64,000 bases of DNA from JAJFUE01 sp039683515 (GTDB lineage: Bacteria; Sumerlaeota; Sumerlaeia; MVZB01). Made by a program: the position numbers and the translations under genes. The stretch covers positions 94,659 to 158,658 of the forward strand of contig JBDKRG010000011.1 of NCBI GenBank assembly GCA_039683515.1, read 5' to 3'. Positions 54,739 to 62,439 of this stretch are shown one piece after another; position 1 is the first letter of the stretch, and the number at the start of each line of letters is the position of its first letter. Below the pieces are notes generated by a model that ran no database searches, was not told the origin of the DNA, and saw only the letters and a program-made list of their open reading frames with translations.

Positions 54739-54879
54739 ATGGAAGACAAGAAGGATCCGTGGGAGTCGTTTCAGACAGTCGGCGGCCGGCAACGGAGCCG
54801 GCGCGGCAAGCTGATCGTCTGGATTCTGATCGCGGCCGCCATCGCCGGCGGGGGCTACTACTGCCTGTTCGCGTCCTGA
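54739..54879 (+). CDS. 46-residue single-pass membrane peptide, paralogue of the next gene's N-terminus
   Basis: ATG at 54739 follows GGAGGATCGCG. The peptide starts MEDKKDPWESFQTVGG and has a basic stretch (RQRSRRGK) and one membrane helix (IVWILIAAAIAGGGYYCLF). Leader and first 16 codons are nearly the same as those of the gene at 55018 (MEGKQDPWESFNTVGG), so the two arose by tandem duplication. The function is unknown; the DPWESF box may be an interaction motif. Confidence 0.72.
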   Translation: MEDKKDPWESFQTVGGRQRSRRGKLIVWILIAAAIAGGGYYCLFAS

Positions 54880-55017
54880 GCCGCCTACGGCGGCACGCGC
54901 GCCGAACGAACGCCAGCCTCGCCGGTCATCGGCGCGGCCCGCCGGTTGTTTTGTCGTTGATCGTGGATGTTCGCAGCCGCATGATGATGGATCACAAAAC
55001 ACGGCCGGAGGATCGCG

Positions 55018-55392
55018 ATGGAAGGCAAGCAGGACCCGTGGGAGTCGTTCAACACAGTCGGCGGTGAGCAGGGCACGCGGAACGCGAAACTGCTGGACTA
55101 CATCTGGCTCCTGATCGGCGGCGCCATCGCCGGCGCGATCGTGGGCGGCGGCGGCTACGTCCTCCTGATCTTTGCATCCTACAACCGCCACTACCGGGGA
55201 ACGGGCATCGACAGGATGCACGACGTCAGTTACGACTACTTCAGCCACACGATGTATGTGTCGGCGATCGTCGGCGCCGTCGTGGGATTCATCATGGCGC
55301 TCCTGTATTGCCTCAGCTGCATGGGCGAAGAGGAAGAGGCTAAAAAAGCCGCCGAGCGCCGCGCCAACGAAATCCACCCGATGTTCAAGTAA
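55018..55392 (+). CDS. Small two-pass membrane protein with DPWESF N-terminus
   Basis: This 124-residue protein begins MEGKQDPWESFNTVGGEQG, then has two membrane segments (about residues 28-52 and 81-101; LLIGGAIAGAIVGGGGYVLLIF, VSAIVGAVVGFIMALLYCL). It ends in a charged helix (EEEEAKKAAERRANEIHPM). The 5' leader CACGGCCGGAGGATCGCG is identical to that of 54739. I know no family for it. The next gene starts 20 bases after its stop, so it may be in one transcript with the muramidase gene. Confidence 0.75.
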   Translation: MEGKQDPWESFNTVGGEQGTRNAKLLDYIWLLIGGAIAGAIVGGGGYVLLIFASYNRHYRGTGIDRMHDVSYDYFSHTMYVSAIVGAVVGFIMALLYCLSCMGEEEEAKKAAERRANEIHPMFK

Positions 55393-55411
55393 TCGGCACT
55401 CCGCAGGCGTT

Positions 55412-56698
55412 ATGAACCGTTTTCTTGCCACGCTCTGGCTTCTGTTTGCCTTCGTCCGCGCCGCGGACGCATCCGAGGTCGTCCCTGGCGTCGAGGTCCT
55501 GGCCGAGGAGCACGCCGGCGAGCTGGCCGGCAAGCGCGTGGGGATCCTGACCAACCCGACCGGCGTCGGCCGCGACGGGATCACCTCGACCATCGACATT
55601 GTCCGCGGCCTGCCGGGCGCGAACGTCGTGCGGCTGTTCGCGCCCGAGCACGGCGTCCGCGGCGGGTTTCAGGCGGGCGAGAACGTCGACGTCCAAACCA
55701 AGGACCCGATCAGCGGACTGCCGGTCGTGAGCCTGCACGGCGCGGCGCGCCGGCCCGCGCCCGGCGCGCTCGACGGCCTCGACGTCGTGCTCTACGACAT
55801 CCAGGACGTCGGCGTGCGGCATTACACGTTTATCTCCACCCTTGCCTGCTTGATGGAGGCCTGCGAGGCGGCCGGCGTCGAGCTGTGGGTCCTCGACCGG
55901 CCCGATCCCCTCGGCGGCGACAAAGTCGGCGGCCCCGTCCTTGACGAAGGCCTGCGCTCGTTCATCGGCGTCCACACGATCCCGCTGACCTACGGCCTCA
56001 CCCCGGGCGAGTTCGCGCGGCTCTACCGGCGCGAGCGCACGCCCCGGCTCAAGCTCACCGTCATCCCGATGCGCGGCTGGCGGCGCGGCATGATGTACGG
56101 CGACCTCGGCTGGCCGTGGATCCCGCCGAGCGAACACATCCCGCGCTGGGAAACGTGCGTGTTTTACGCCATGACCGGCGAGCTCGGCGAGCTGCGGCTC
56201 GTCAGCGAGGGGGTCGGCACTCCCCTCCCCTTCGAGCAGGTCGGCGCACCGTGGATCGACTCGGTCCGGCTTGCCGGCGAGCTCAACGCCCTTGGCCTGA
56301 AAGGCGTCACGTTCCGGCCGACCGTCTTCCGGCCGCGCTACGGCACGTTCGCCGGCGAGTTCTGCAACGGCGTCCAGATCCACCTCGCCGACGCGCGACA
56401 ATGCGACCCGGCCCTCGTCGGCGACGCGGTCATGGCGACGCTCGCCCGGCTCTACCCCGAGCATAACCTCTTCGCCAAGCGCGACGGCGAGACGTGGCGG
56501 ATGTTCCGCCAGGCCGTGGGCGACGACGCCGTCATCCAGGCGCTGGCCGAGGGCAATCTCGAAAAAGTCCGCGAACTGACCGATTCCGGCCGCCGCGACT
56601 ACCTCGCCCGCCGCAAGGAAGCCCTGATCTACAATCATCGCCCCAATCACCGCAAACGCATGAGCCTCCTCCCCTGGCGCTGGTTCTCCCGTTCATAA
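55412..56698 (+). CDS. namZ: DUF1343/NamZ-type exo-beta-N-acetylmuramidase
   Basis: This protein has 428 residues from the ATG at 55412, with a signal peptide (MNRFLATLWLLFAFVRAADA). The family sequence follows: GKRVGILTNPTGVGRDG, VVRLFAPEHGVRGGFQAGENV, DGLDVVLYDIQDVGVRHYTFISTLACLMEA and VLDRPDPLGGDKVGGPVL (about residues 40-180). PLTYGLTPGEFARL and FCNGVQIHLAD come later. NamZ removes terminal MurNAc from muropeptide-derived glycans during cell-wall recycling or scavenging. The catalytic glutamate is probably in APEHG. The C-terminal residues are basic (RPNHRKRMSL). It should act in the periplasm. Confidence 0.9.
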   Translation: MNRFLATLWLLFAFVRAADASEVVPGVEVLAEEHAGELAGKRVGILTNPTGVGRDGITSTIDIVRGLPGANVVRLFAPEHGVRGGFQAGENVDVQTKDPISGLPVVSLHGAARRPAPGALDGLDVVLYDIQDVGVRHYTFISTLACLMEACEAAGVELWVLDRPDPLGGDKVGGPVLDEGLRSFIGVHTIPLTYGLTPGEFARLYRRERTPRLKLTVIPMRGWRRGMMYGDLGWPWIPPSEHIPRWETCVFYAMTGELGELRLVSEGVGTPLPFEQVGAPWIDSVRLAGELNALGLKGVTFRPTVFRPRYGTFAGEFCNGVQIHLADARQCDPALVGDAVMATLARLYPEHNLFAKRDGETWRMFRQAVGDDAVIQALAEGNLEKVRELTDSGRRDYLARRKEALIYNHRPNHRKRMSLLPWRWFSRS

Positions 56699-56707
56699 GG
56701 GCGATGG

Positions 56708-56730
56708 ACGATTACGAGCACGAGCGCGAA
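56708..56730. repeat. GATTACGAGCACGAGCGCG repeat
   Basis: This is another copy of the 41259/44438 family, in the gap between the NamZ-like gene and the ABC exporter gene. Confidence 0.65.
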
Positions 56731-56764
56731 AATTCTGGAATTCGATGGGACGATACCGCACAAT

Positions 56765-58708
56765 ATGGCGATGTTTCTTCTGCCGTTCCTCCACTACCTG
56801 AAACCCTTCAAAGTCCGCCTGGTCACGTCGGTCGTCTGCATGGTCCTCGTCGGCGTGCTGTCGGTCGCGCCGATCGTCTGGCTGACCGAAACCATCGACG
56901 TTTTCCTCAAGACCGGCACGGGCTCGCTGGAGGAACTGTCCGACCAGGACGCCATGACGCGCAACCTTGCCAAGCTGATGGAAAAAAACGGCAAGCAGTC
57001 GTCCGCGACCGACTGGGTGAAACGCCACGAATGGATCGCCGGCAACGCCGCGGCCCACAAGATCGCCGGCAAGCTCGACGCGTGGAACGGCTGGTACCAG
57101 AAACAGAAAGTCACCCGGCCGTACAACGCCCTCCTGGCGCTCGTCGTGATCCTCGTCATCGTCACCACGGTCAAGGGGCTGGCGACCTACGCCAGCGACT
57201 ACCAGCTCGCCTACACGTTCTATAAAACCAACCTCCAGATGCGCGAGGACCTGTTCAACAACATCGTCGCGCAGGACTACCTCTACTTCAACGACCACAG
57301 CGCCGGGTGGCTCCACTCGCGGATCAACTCCGACGTCAAGGCCCTGCAATCGATCCTCGAGAACATCCTGAGCAACGGCGTCCAGCAGCCGGTCACGATT
57401 TTCGCGACGCTCGGCTGGATGTTCTGGCAGGACTGGCGCATGACGGCCGGCGTGATGCTCATGGTGCCGATCGTCGGCGGGATTCTTTACGCGTTCGCGC
57501 GGTCGCTGCGCAAGAACACCCGCCAGGAAAAGGCCAAGACCGACCAGCTCTCCTCGAACATGACCGAGTCGCTGACCAACATCCGGCTGGTCAAGGCGTT
57601 CGGCACCGAGTCAATCGAGATCGCCAAGTTCCACAAGCGCACCCAGGAGCTGTTCTATTACATGATGGCGCGGCGGATCGCGAAGTTCGCCAGCCGGCCG
57701 ATCATGGAATGGCTCGGGACGGTCGCCGGCTGCGGCGTCGTGCTGGCCGGCGCGTGGATGATCTTCCACGGCAACCTCAGTTTCGGCGTGTTCGCCGGCT
57801 ACCTGTTCGCGCTGACGCGGCTGCACCGGCCGCTGCGCGGGCTGGCCACGGTGGTCAACAAATGGCAGATCGCCCGCGTCAGTTGCGAGCGCATGCTGCT
57901 GATGTTCGGCCTCAAGCCGACGCTGTTCGAATCCGACAACGCGATGGCGTTCGAGAAGCTGAAGCACTCGATCGAATTCGACGCGATCGGCTTCCGCTAC
58001 GAAAACAAGCAGATCCTCGAGAACGTGTCGCTCAGGGTCGAGGCCGGCCGGCAGGTCGCGTTCGTGGGGCCGTCGGGCTCGGGCAAGACGACGCTCGTCA
58101 ACATGCTGGCGCGGCTGTTCGACCCGACCGAGGGGCGCATCCGGATCGACGGCATCGACCTGCGCCAGCTCAGGATCGCCGACTGGCGCAGCCGGCTGGC
58201 GATCGTCACGCAGGAAAACGTGCTCTTCGACGACACGATCGCCAACAACATCGCCTACGGCTCGCCGTCGGTCGACATGGCGCGGATCGTGACGGCCGCG
58301 CGCGCCGCCAACGCCCACGAGTTCGTGATGGAGCTGGACGGCGGCAAGGGCTACGACACGGTCGTCGGCCCGACCGGCGCGCGCCTGAGCGGCGGCCAGC
58401 GCCAGCGCCTCGCCATCGCCCGCGCCCTCTACCGCGACCCGCAGATCCTGATCCTCGACGAGGCGACCTCGGCGCTCGACAGCCACGCCCAGGCGCAGGT
58501 CCAGGAGGCGCTCGGCCGCCTCATGGTCGGCCGCACGACGTTCGTGATCGCCCACCGCATCTCGACGATCCGCGACGCCGACTGCATCTACGTCATCAAC
58601 GACGGCCGGATCATCGAGTCCGGCACGCACGACGAGCTGATGGCGTCGCGCGGCTTCTACTCGTCGCTGGTCATCCAGTCCGAAGCGACCGAGATCCCCG
58701 CGCAGTAA
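56765..58708 (+). CDS. ABC exporter, fused membrane and ATPase domains (MsbA-like)
   Basis: This 647-residue half-transporter has membrane helices at about residues 1-390. The nucleotide-binding domain shows Walker A GPSGSGKTT (about 436-444), the Q-loop IVTQENVLFDD, the signature LSGGQRQRLAIARALYRDPQILILDEATSALDS (about 540-572) and the H-loop IAHRIS. Between the first and second helices is an unusual insert of about 75 residues (FLKTGTGSLEELSD... to ...WYQKQKVTRPY) that should be periplasmic. MsbA-like proteins flip lipid A-type or glycolipid precursors; the substrate is not determined. The start is 66 bases after the preceding gene. Confidence 0.92.
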   Translation: MAMFLLPFLHYLKPFKVRLVTSVVCMVLVGVLSVAPIVWLTETIDVFLKTGTGSLEELSDQDAMTRNLAKLMEKNGKQSSATDWVKRHEWIAGNAAAHKIAGKLDAWNGWYQKQKVTRPYNALLALVVILVIVTTVKGLATYASDYQLAYTFYKTNLQMREDLFNNIVAQDYLYFNDHSAGWLHSRINSDVKALQSILENILSNGVQQPVTIFATLGWMFWQDWRMTAGVMLMVPIVGGILYAFARSLRKNTRQEKAKTDQLSSNMTESLTNIRLVKAFGTESIEIAKFHKRTQELFYYMMARRIAKFASRPIMEWLGTVAGCGVVLAGAWMIFHGNLSFGVFAGYLFALTRLHRPLRGLATVVNKWQIARVSCERMLLMFGLKPTLFESDNAMAFEKLKHSIEFDAIGFRYENKQILENVSLRVEAGRQVAFVGPSGSGKTTLVNMLARLFDPTEGRIRIDGIDLRQLRIADWRSRLAIVTQENVLFDDTIANNIAYGSPSVDMARIVTAARAANAHEFVMELDGGKGYDTVVGPTGARLSGGQRQRLAIARALYRDPQILILDEATSALDSHAQAQVQEALGRLMVGRTTFVIAHRISTIRDADCIYVINDGRIIESGTHDELMASRGFYSSLVIQSEATEIPAQ

Positions 58709-58737
58709 AAGAAATTCCGGTCACGAAAGACGAGTGA

Positions 58738-59772
58738 ATGGAAATGAATTTGAGCAGAGTGCAAAAATGCTTGTTCACTCCTTTTCGCGGGAATGCGTGG
58801 ATATTCTTTCGTGAATTTCGTGTTTTGATTTTTTTGTCTCTCCTGGCCCTGTGCGGCTGTTCCTCGCTCACGGTTCCGACCTTGCGCGCCGCGAACGTCG
58901 GAACCGTCCCGCTCCCCAACGGGATGATCGAAAGCTCGATGTGGAAGAAAGCCCCGCCGCTGCGCGTCCGGCTCAGGCACCCGGGCGGCCACAGCATCAC
59001 GGCTGAAATCCGCGCCATCAGCGACGGCCGCGCCATGTCGATCCTCGTCGGCTGGCCCGACCAGACCGAGTCGGTCCTCAAGCGCGCGTGGGTGCGCCGG
59101 TCGGGCAGTGCGCCGTGGCAACTCGAGGAGATCGCCAATGACCGCCTGTGGCTGCTGTTCCCGCTGACCAAGGACGCGCCGAAGGACCTCTACCGGCCGC
59201 CCGAGGCGCGCTACGACCTGTGGGAATGGCAGTCCGCGTGGACCGACAAATCCGGCTACGCCGACGACGGCCTGCTCGAGACGAAGTTCTCGAAGGAGCC
59301 GCCCAAGGACAAGGCCGCCGTCCGCTACCCGAACGCCGCCGGCGCCGGCTTTATCGAGCAGGTCTGGAAGCGCGACGCGGGGGAGCCCGGGACCGTTTCG
59401 ATGCCGATGCCGTCGGCGCTGGACATGAAAACCTTCGAGCGGGCGGCGATGTCGAACCCCGACGCCAACGGCAGCGCGATCGACGTCCGCGCCACCGGAA
59501 AGTTCGGCAAGCAATATCAGAAGGCGAACACCTACTACACCGATTCCAAGGGGCGCACGCCGGGCTACTGGTTCGGCGACAAGACCGGCGAAGAGCGGCC
59601 CGGCTCGTATTTCGTCGAGTTCTACCGGATGATGATCACCGCGGACGACGAGGACGTCCAGTTCAAGGACAACGGCCCGTACCGCTTCCAGCTCGCCGTG
59701 ATCGACAACAAGAGCGGCGTGCAGCCGTTCCTCTCCCCGCCGCTGAGGCTCGAATTCGAGCTGGACCGGTAA
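58738..59772 (+). CDS. Lipoprotein with ethylbenzene-dehydrogenase-like (heme-binding type) domain
   Basis: This 344-residue protein has a lipoprotein signal with lipobox LLALCGCSS (cysteine at about residue 41). The mature domain (MWKKAPPLRVRLRH, GRAMSILVGWPDQTESVLKRAWVRR, ANDRLWLLFPLT, YDLWEWQSAWTDKSGYADD) resembles the EB_dh domain that binds heme in cytochromes linked to DMSO-reductase-type enzymes. A partner enzyme is not nearby. The N-terminal 28 residues come from TTTCGTGAATTTCGTG repeat DNA, so the true start may be later (for example a TTG just before IFLSLLALCGC). It follows the ABC exporter gene by 29 bases. Confidence 0.72.
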   Translation: MEMNLSRVQKCLFTPFRGNAWIFFREFRVLIFLSLLALCGCSSLTVPTLRAANVGTVPLPNGMIESSMWKKAPPLRVRLRHPGGHSITAEIRAISDGRAMSILVGWPDQTESVLKRAWVRRSGSAPWQLEEIANDRLWLLFPLTKDAPKDLYRPPEARYDLWEWQSAWTDKSGYADDGLLETKFSKEPPKDKAAVRYPNAAGAGFIEQVWKRDAGEPGTVSMPMPSALDMKTFERAAMSNPDANGSAIDVRATGKFGKQYQKANTYYTDSKGRTPGYWFGDKTGEERPGSYFVEFYRMMITADDEDVQFKDNGPYRFQLAVIDNKSGVQPFLSPPLRLEFELDR

Positions 59773-59782
59773 AATGACGAAT

Positions 59783-59807
59783 CCCGGCGGGCGCATCGCC
59801 CGCCGGG
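59783..59807. terminator. Hairpin between convergent genes, possible weak terminator
   Basis: CCCGGCGGGCG-CAT-CGCCCGCCGGG is a perfect 11-base-pair stem between the lipoprotein and ridA stop codons. There is no good T tract on either strand, so termination is uncertain. Confidence 0.5.
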
Positions 59808-59834
59808 ACCCGTCCGGCTCAAACGTTTTTCAGC

Positions 59835-60218
59835 TTACTCGACGACCGCCACGGCTTCGATCTCGAGTTTGGCGCCCATCGCCAGCCCGGTCGAGCCGAA
59901 CGCGCTGCGCGCCGGGAACTGGCCGGAGAAATAGGTCACGTAGACCTTGTTCATCTCGGGCCACTCGCTCATGTCGGCGAGCATGCAGGTCATCTTGAAA
60001 ACCTTGTCCAGCGACGAGCCGTTCTTCTCGAGGACGGCCTTGATGTTGTCCATGACCTGGCGCGTCTGGGCGACGATCCCGCCCTCGACGACCTTGCGCG
60101 AGGCGTCCAGCGGGAGCATCCCCGACAGGTACAGGACGTTGCCGACGCGCACGGCCTCGGAAAACGGCATCCCCGGCGTCGAGCTCGGGAGGAATTCAAG
60201 TTCGGATTTGCTGCTCAT
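59835..60218 (-). CDS. ridA: RidA/YjgF family enamine/imine deaminase
   Basis: This 127-residue protein hydrolyses reactive enamines/imines made by PLP enzymes. Family landmarks are PFSEAVRVGNVLYLSGMLPLD (about residues 18-38), GGIVAQTRQVMDNIKAVLEKNGSSLDKVFKMTCMLADM, and the catalytic Arg104 in FPARSAFGSTGLAMGAKLEIEAVAV. The length is typical and there is no signal peptide. It is a single gene, convergent with the lipoprotein gene to its left. Confidence 0.95.
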   Translation of the reverse strand: MSSKSELEFLPSSTPGMPFSEAVRVGNVLYLSGMLPLDASRKVVEGGIVAQTRQVMDNIKAVLEKNGSSLDKVFKMTCMLADMSEWPEMNKVYVTYFSGQFPARSAFGSTGLAMGAKLEIEAVAVVE

Positions 60219-60314
60219 CGTGGTCTCCTGAATAAAAATCGGTTAACAACAACAATGCATCCGATGTAAACATAATTCAGCTCGAACATGCAATTGCCAA
60301 TGGGGAGGCGGACG

Positions 60315-60554
60315 ATGAAGCCTGGCGCGATCGCAATCGGAATCAGTGTCGGCGGCTGCCTGCTCGCGATCCTGACCGGCCTGCTCGGCAAGTGGATCGA
60401 TTACGACATGAGCAAGGCGGCCTTCGCCGTTTTTGCCGGCACCCAGGTCACCGCGTTCGTCCTGGGGTTTCAGAACCGCCGCGACCGGTTGGGCCGGGCG
60501 GCCTCGATCATGTCGTCGATCCTGTTGATCGCGTCATTGCTGCTGCTTGCCTGA
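60315..60554 (+). CDS. Small membrane protein of unknown function
   Basis: This protein has 79 residues from the ATG at 60315, with GGGGAGG 6 bases upstream. It has three hydrophobic segments (about 5-24, 36-52 and 64-78) separated by a KWIDYDMSK loop and a basic QNRRDRLGR loop. I recognise no family. Its 3' end overlaps the end of the convergent ceramidase-like gene by 21 bases. Confidence 0.65.
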   Translation: MKPGAIAIGISVGGCLLAILTGLLGKWIDYDMSKAAFAVFAGTQVTAFVLGFQNRRDRLGRAASIMSSILLIASLLLLA

Positions 60555-62018
60555 GTCCAGGGCCTTGACCAGCCCCATCGCCGCGCAGACGAGGACGTCC
60601 TCGGCCTCGGGGCTGTAGGGCAGACTGTTGTAGTTGTTGAACACCTCGTAGCCGCCGGCCGCGAGCTGCGACTGGCCCGGGATGTAGCCGATGTAGACGT
60701 TCGTGTAGGCCGTCACCATCACGTTCTTGCCCCGCAGCTGGTCCTTGACGCGCAGGCCGATCGGCGTGCACACCTCGCCGGCGAAGCCGACGTTGACGAA
60801 CTTGTCGCCGATCCGCACGACGCTGGCCTCGGCCGCCTGCGTCAGCTTGTAGTTGCCGGCCTCGTCCATCGAGTCGAACATGCGCCGCGCCATGCGCGCC
60901 ATGCGCCGCGTCGGCCCCGAGAACGGCCTGGCGGGGTCGGGCTTGCTGTCGGTCTCGATCTGGTTCATGCCGGTCCAGCCGGTGAGCACGGGGAGTTCGA
61001 CCGCCGCGCGGCCGACCCGGATTGCGCCGGTAATCTCCTCCATCGGCGCGGCGAGGACCTTCGTGACTTCGTCGGCGAGCGTCGTGCCGAAACGCACCGG
61101 GACGTCGGGCGTGCAAAGCCGCGGGGCGATGAAGTTGAACCGGTCGGCCGGGGCGTGGTAGTCGGGCTTGATGTCGCCGGCCGTCCCCTGCAGGAACAGC
61201 GCCGTCGCCCCGCCGAGCCGCTTCTCCATCTCGGACTGCGCGTAGCCGACGTAATCGCCACAGATCTCGTCCGTGCCGATCGTCGTCGGGTGGCAGGCGT
61301 AGTTGAACGTGACCGCAAACGGCCTGCCGTCGGCGCCGACCGCTTTGAGCACGAACACTTCGGGGTCGCGCGGCCCGTACGGGTTGATCTCCCAGAGGTC
61401 GTCGCCGTTCATGTCGGTCCCGCGGCGGCTGACGCCGATGCCGCACGAGCCGCGCCCGAAAAACAGCCGCGCCGGCCGCTCGGCGGCGACCGCCCGGCCG
61501 ACCACCTCGATCGTCCTGTCGACCAGAAGCTTGCGGAAGCGCTCGTCGCCCATGACCGGGCCCGAATGGTTGTGCGTCGCGACCAGCAGGATCTCGTCGG
61601 GCTTGAATCCGTGCTTCTTCCCGAGCGCCTCCCGGATCGGCCCGATGATCCGGTACGGCTTGTTGCAGCTTTCCCAGTAGCAGATGTCGGCGTTGACGTA
61701 GACCACCTTGCGCGTGCCGTCGTCGATCACGAATGCCCTGGCGTGGATCGGCTGGACGACGCCGGTCGTCGGCTTGGTGCGGTGCTCGAATCCGGCGAGC
61801 ATCGTGCGCCACGTGGGCGTGATATCGACCGATGCGGCGCCGATCCTGTACGGCAGCGCGCCGGTCGAGGGCACCTCGCTCCCGAGCGGCCCGGCCGCCG
61901 GCGCCCCGGCCGATGCGCGGCCAGCCGGCTTGCCCAACAGCGCCCCGGCCAAAAGCGTCCCGATGGCGCCCTGCAGGAATCGCCTCCGATTCGGTCCGTG
62001 CTGATTGTCGGTGGTCAT
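60534..62018 (-). CDS. Tat-exported neutral/alkaline ceramidase-like hydrolase
   Basis: This 494-residue protein begins with a twin-arginine signal (NRRRFLQGAIGTLLAGALLG, residues 10-29). The catalytic family core follows: GAASVDITPTW, VNADICYW with Asp111, and LLVATHNHSGP with His149 and His151, which bind zinc. FNYACHPTT and LFLQGTAGDIKP come next. It resembles the N-terminal zinc domain of neutral ceramidase-type hydrolases but lacks the usual C-terminal immunoglobulin-like domain. Many bacterial relatives of unknown substrate share this form. A sigma-70 promoter lies at 62081-62109. Confidence 0.85.
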   Translation of the reverse strand: MTTDNQHGPNRRRFLQGAIGTLLAGALLGKPAGRASAGAPAAGPLGSEVPSTGALPYRIGAASVDITPTWRTMLAGFEHRTKPTTGVVQPIHARAFVIDDGTRKVVYVNADICYWESCNKPYRIIGPIREALGKKHGFKPDEILLVATHNHSGPVMGDERFRKLLVDRTIEVVGRAVAAERPARLFFGRGSCGIGVSRRGTDMNGDDLWEINPYGPRDPEVFVLKAVGADGRPFAVTFNYACHPTTIGTDEICGDYVGYAQSEMEKRLGGATALFLQGTAGDIKPDYHAPADRFNFIAPRLCTPDVPVRFGTTLADEVTKVLAAPMEEITGAIRVGRAAVELPVLTGWTGMNQIETDSKPDPARPFSGPTRRMARMARRMFDSMDEAGNYKLTQAAEASVVRIGDKFVNVGFAGEVCTPIGLRVKDQLRGKNVMVTAYTNVYIGYIPGQSQLAAGGYEVFNNYNSLPYSPEAEDVLVCAAMGLVKALDSGKQQQ

Positions 62019-62080
62019 GGTTGCCCGCCTCGGGATGGTGTTGGAAACGACCGCGCCGCGCGCGCGGCGCGCTTGTGATC

Positions 62081-62109
62081 TTTATAGCCCTTTATGCCTG
62101 GTTTGTAAA
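62081..62109 (-). promoter_or_regulatory. Sigma-70 promoter of the ceramidase-like gene
   Basis: On the minus strand, TTTACA (62109-62104), 17 bases, then TATAAA (62086-62081) make a good promoter. Transcription should start near 62074. The leader holds a GC hairpin, CGCGCCGCG/CGCGGCGCG, at about 62052-62071. The mobile cassette inserted only 13 bases beyond the -35 hexamer. Confidence 0.65.
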
Positions 62110-62218
62110 ATGGGGAGCATCCGGTAGTAGGTCAGTTTGATTTTTGAGTGCTAGACGGCGCGGCCGATCTGTGGCACCATGAATTGAGCGTGACCGCTCA
62201 AGCATTGGAGATGACGCT

Positions 62219-62431
62219 ATGGATATTAACAAGCTCGCCAAGAAGATCGTCGATGAATCAACCGGCAATCAGGATAAAAAGCCCGAACCAAGGAAGAACC
62301 CCGCCGCCGTCGCCCTTGGTCGATTAGGTGGACTCAAGGGCGGCAGGGCTAGGGCTGAGAAGTTGACAGCCAGAAAGCGTTCGGAAATCGCAAAGAACGC
62401 AGCAAGGGTGCGATGGCTCAAGAATAAATAA
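62219..62431 (+). CDS. Small basic protein with a GGxxGGxARAxxL...EIAxxAAxxRW motif
   Basis: This 70-residue protein is cargo of the mobile cassette. After MDINKLAKKIVDESTG and a charged linker it has ALGRLGGLKGGRARAEKL, then TARKRSEIAKNAARVRW and a basic end. The same motif (LGGSARAESLSPEERTEIA, AAKAARARW) lies at residues 18-44 of the convergent P63C protein, so the two probably share a binding partner or DNA site. GGAG lies 7 bases before the ATG. An inverted repeat TTGAGCG/CGCTCAA (62184-62201) and a half-site CAAGCAT lie just upstream. The function is unknown. Confidence 0.78.
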   Translation: MDINKLAKKIVDESTGNQDKKPEPRKNPAAVALGRLGGLKGGRARAEKLTARKRSEIAKNAARVRWLKNK

Positions 62432-62439
62432 GGGCGCGT

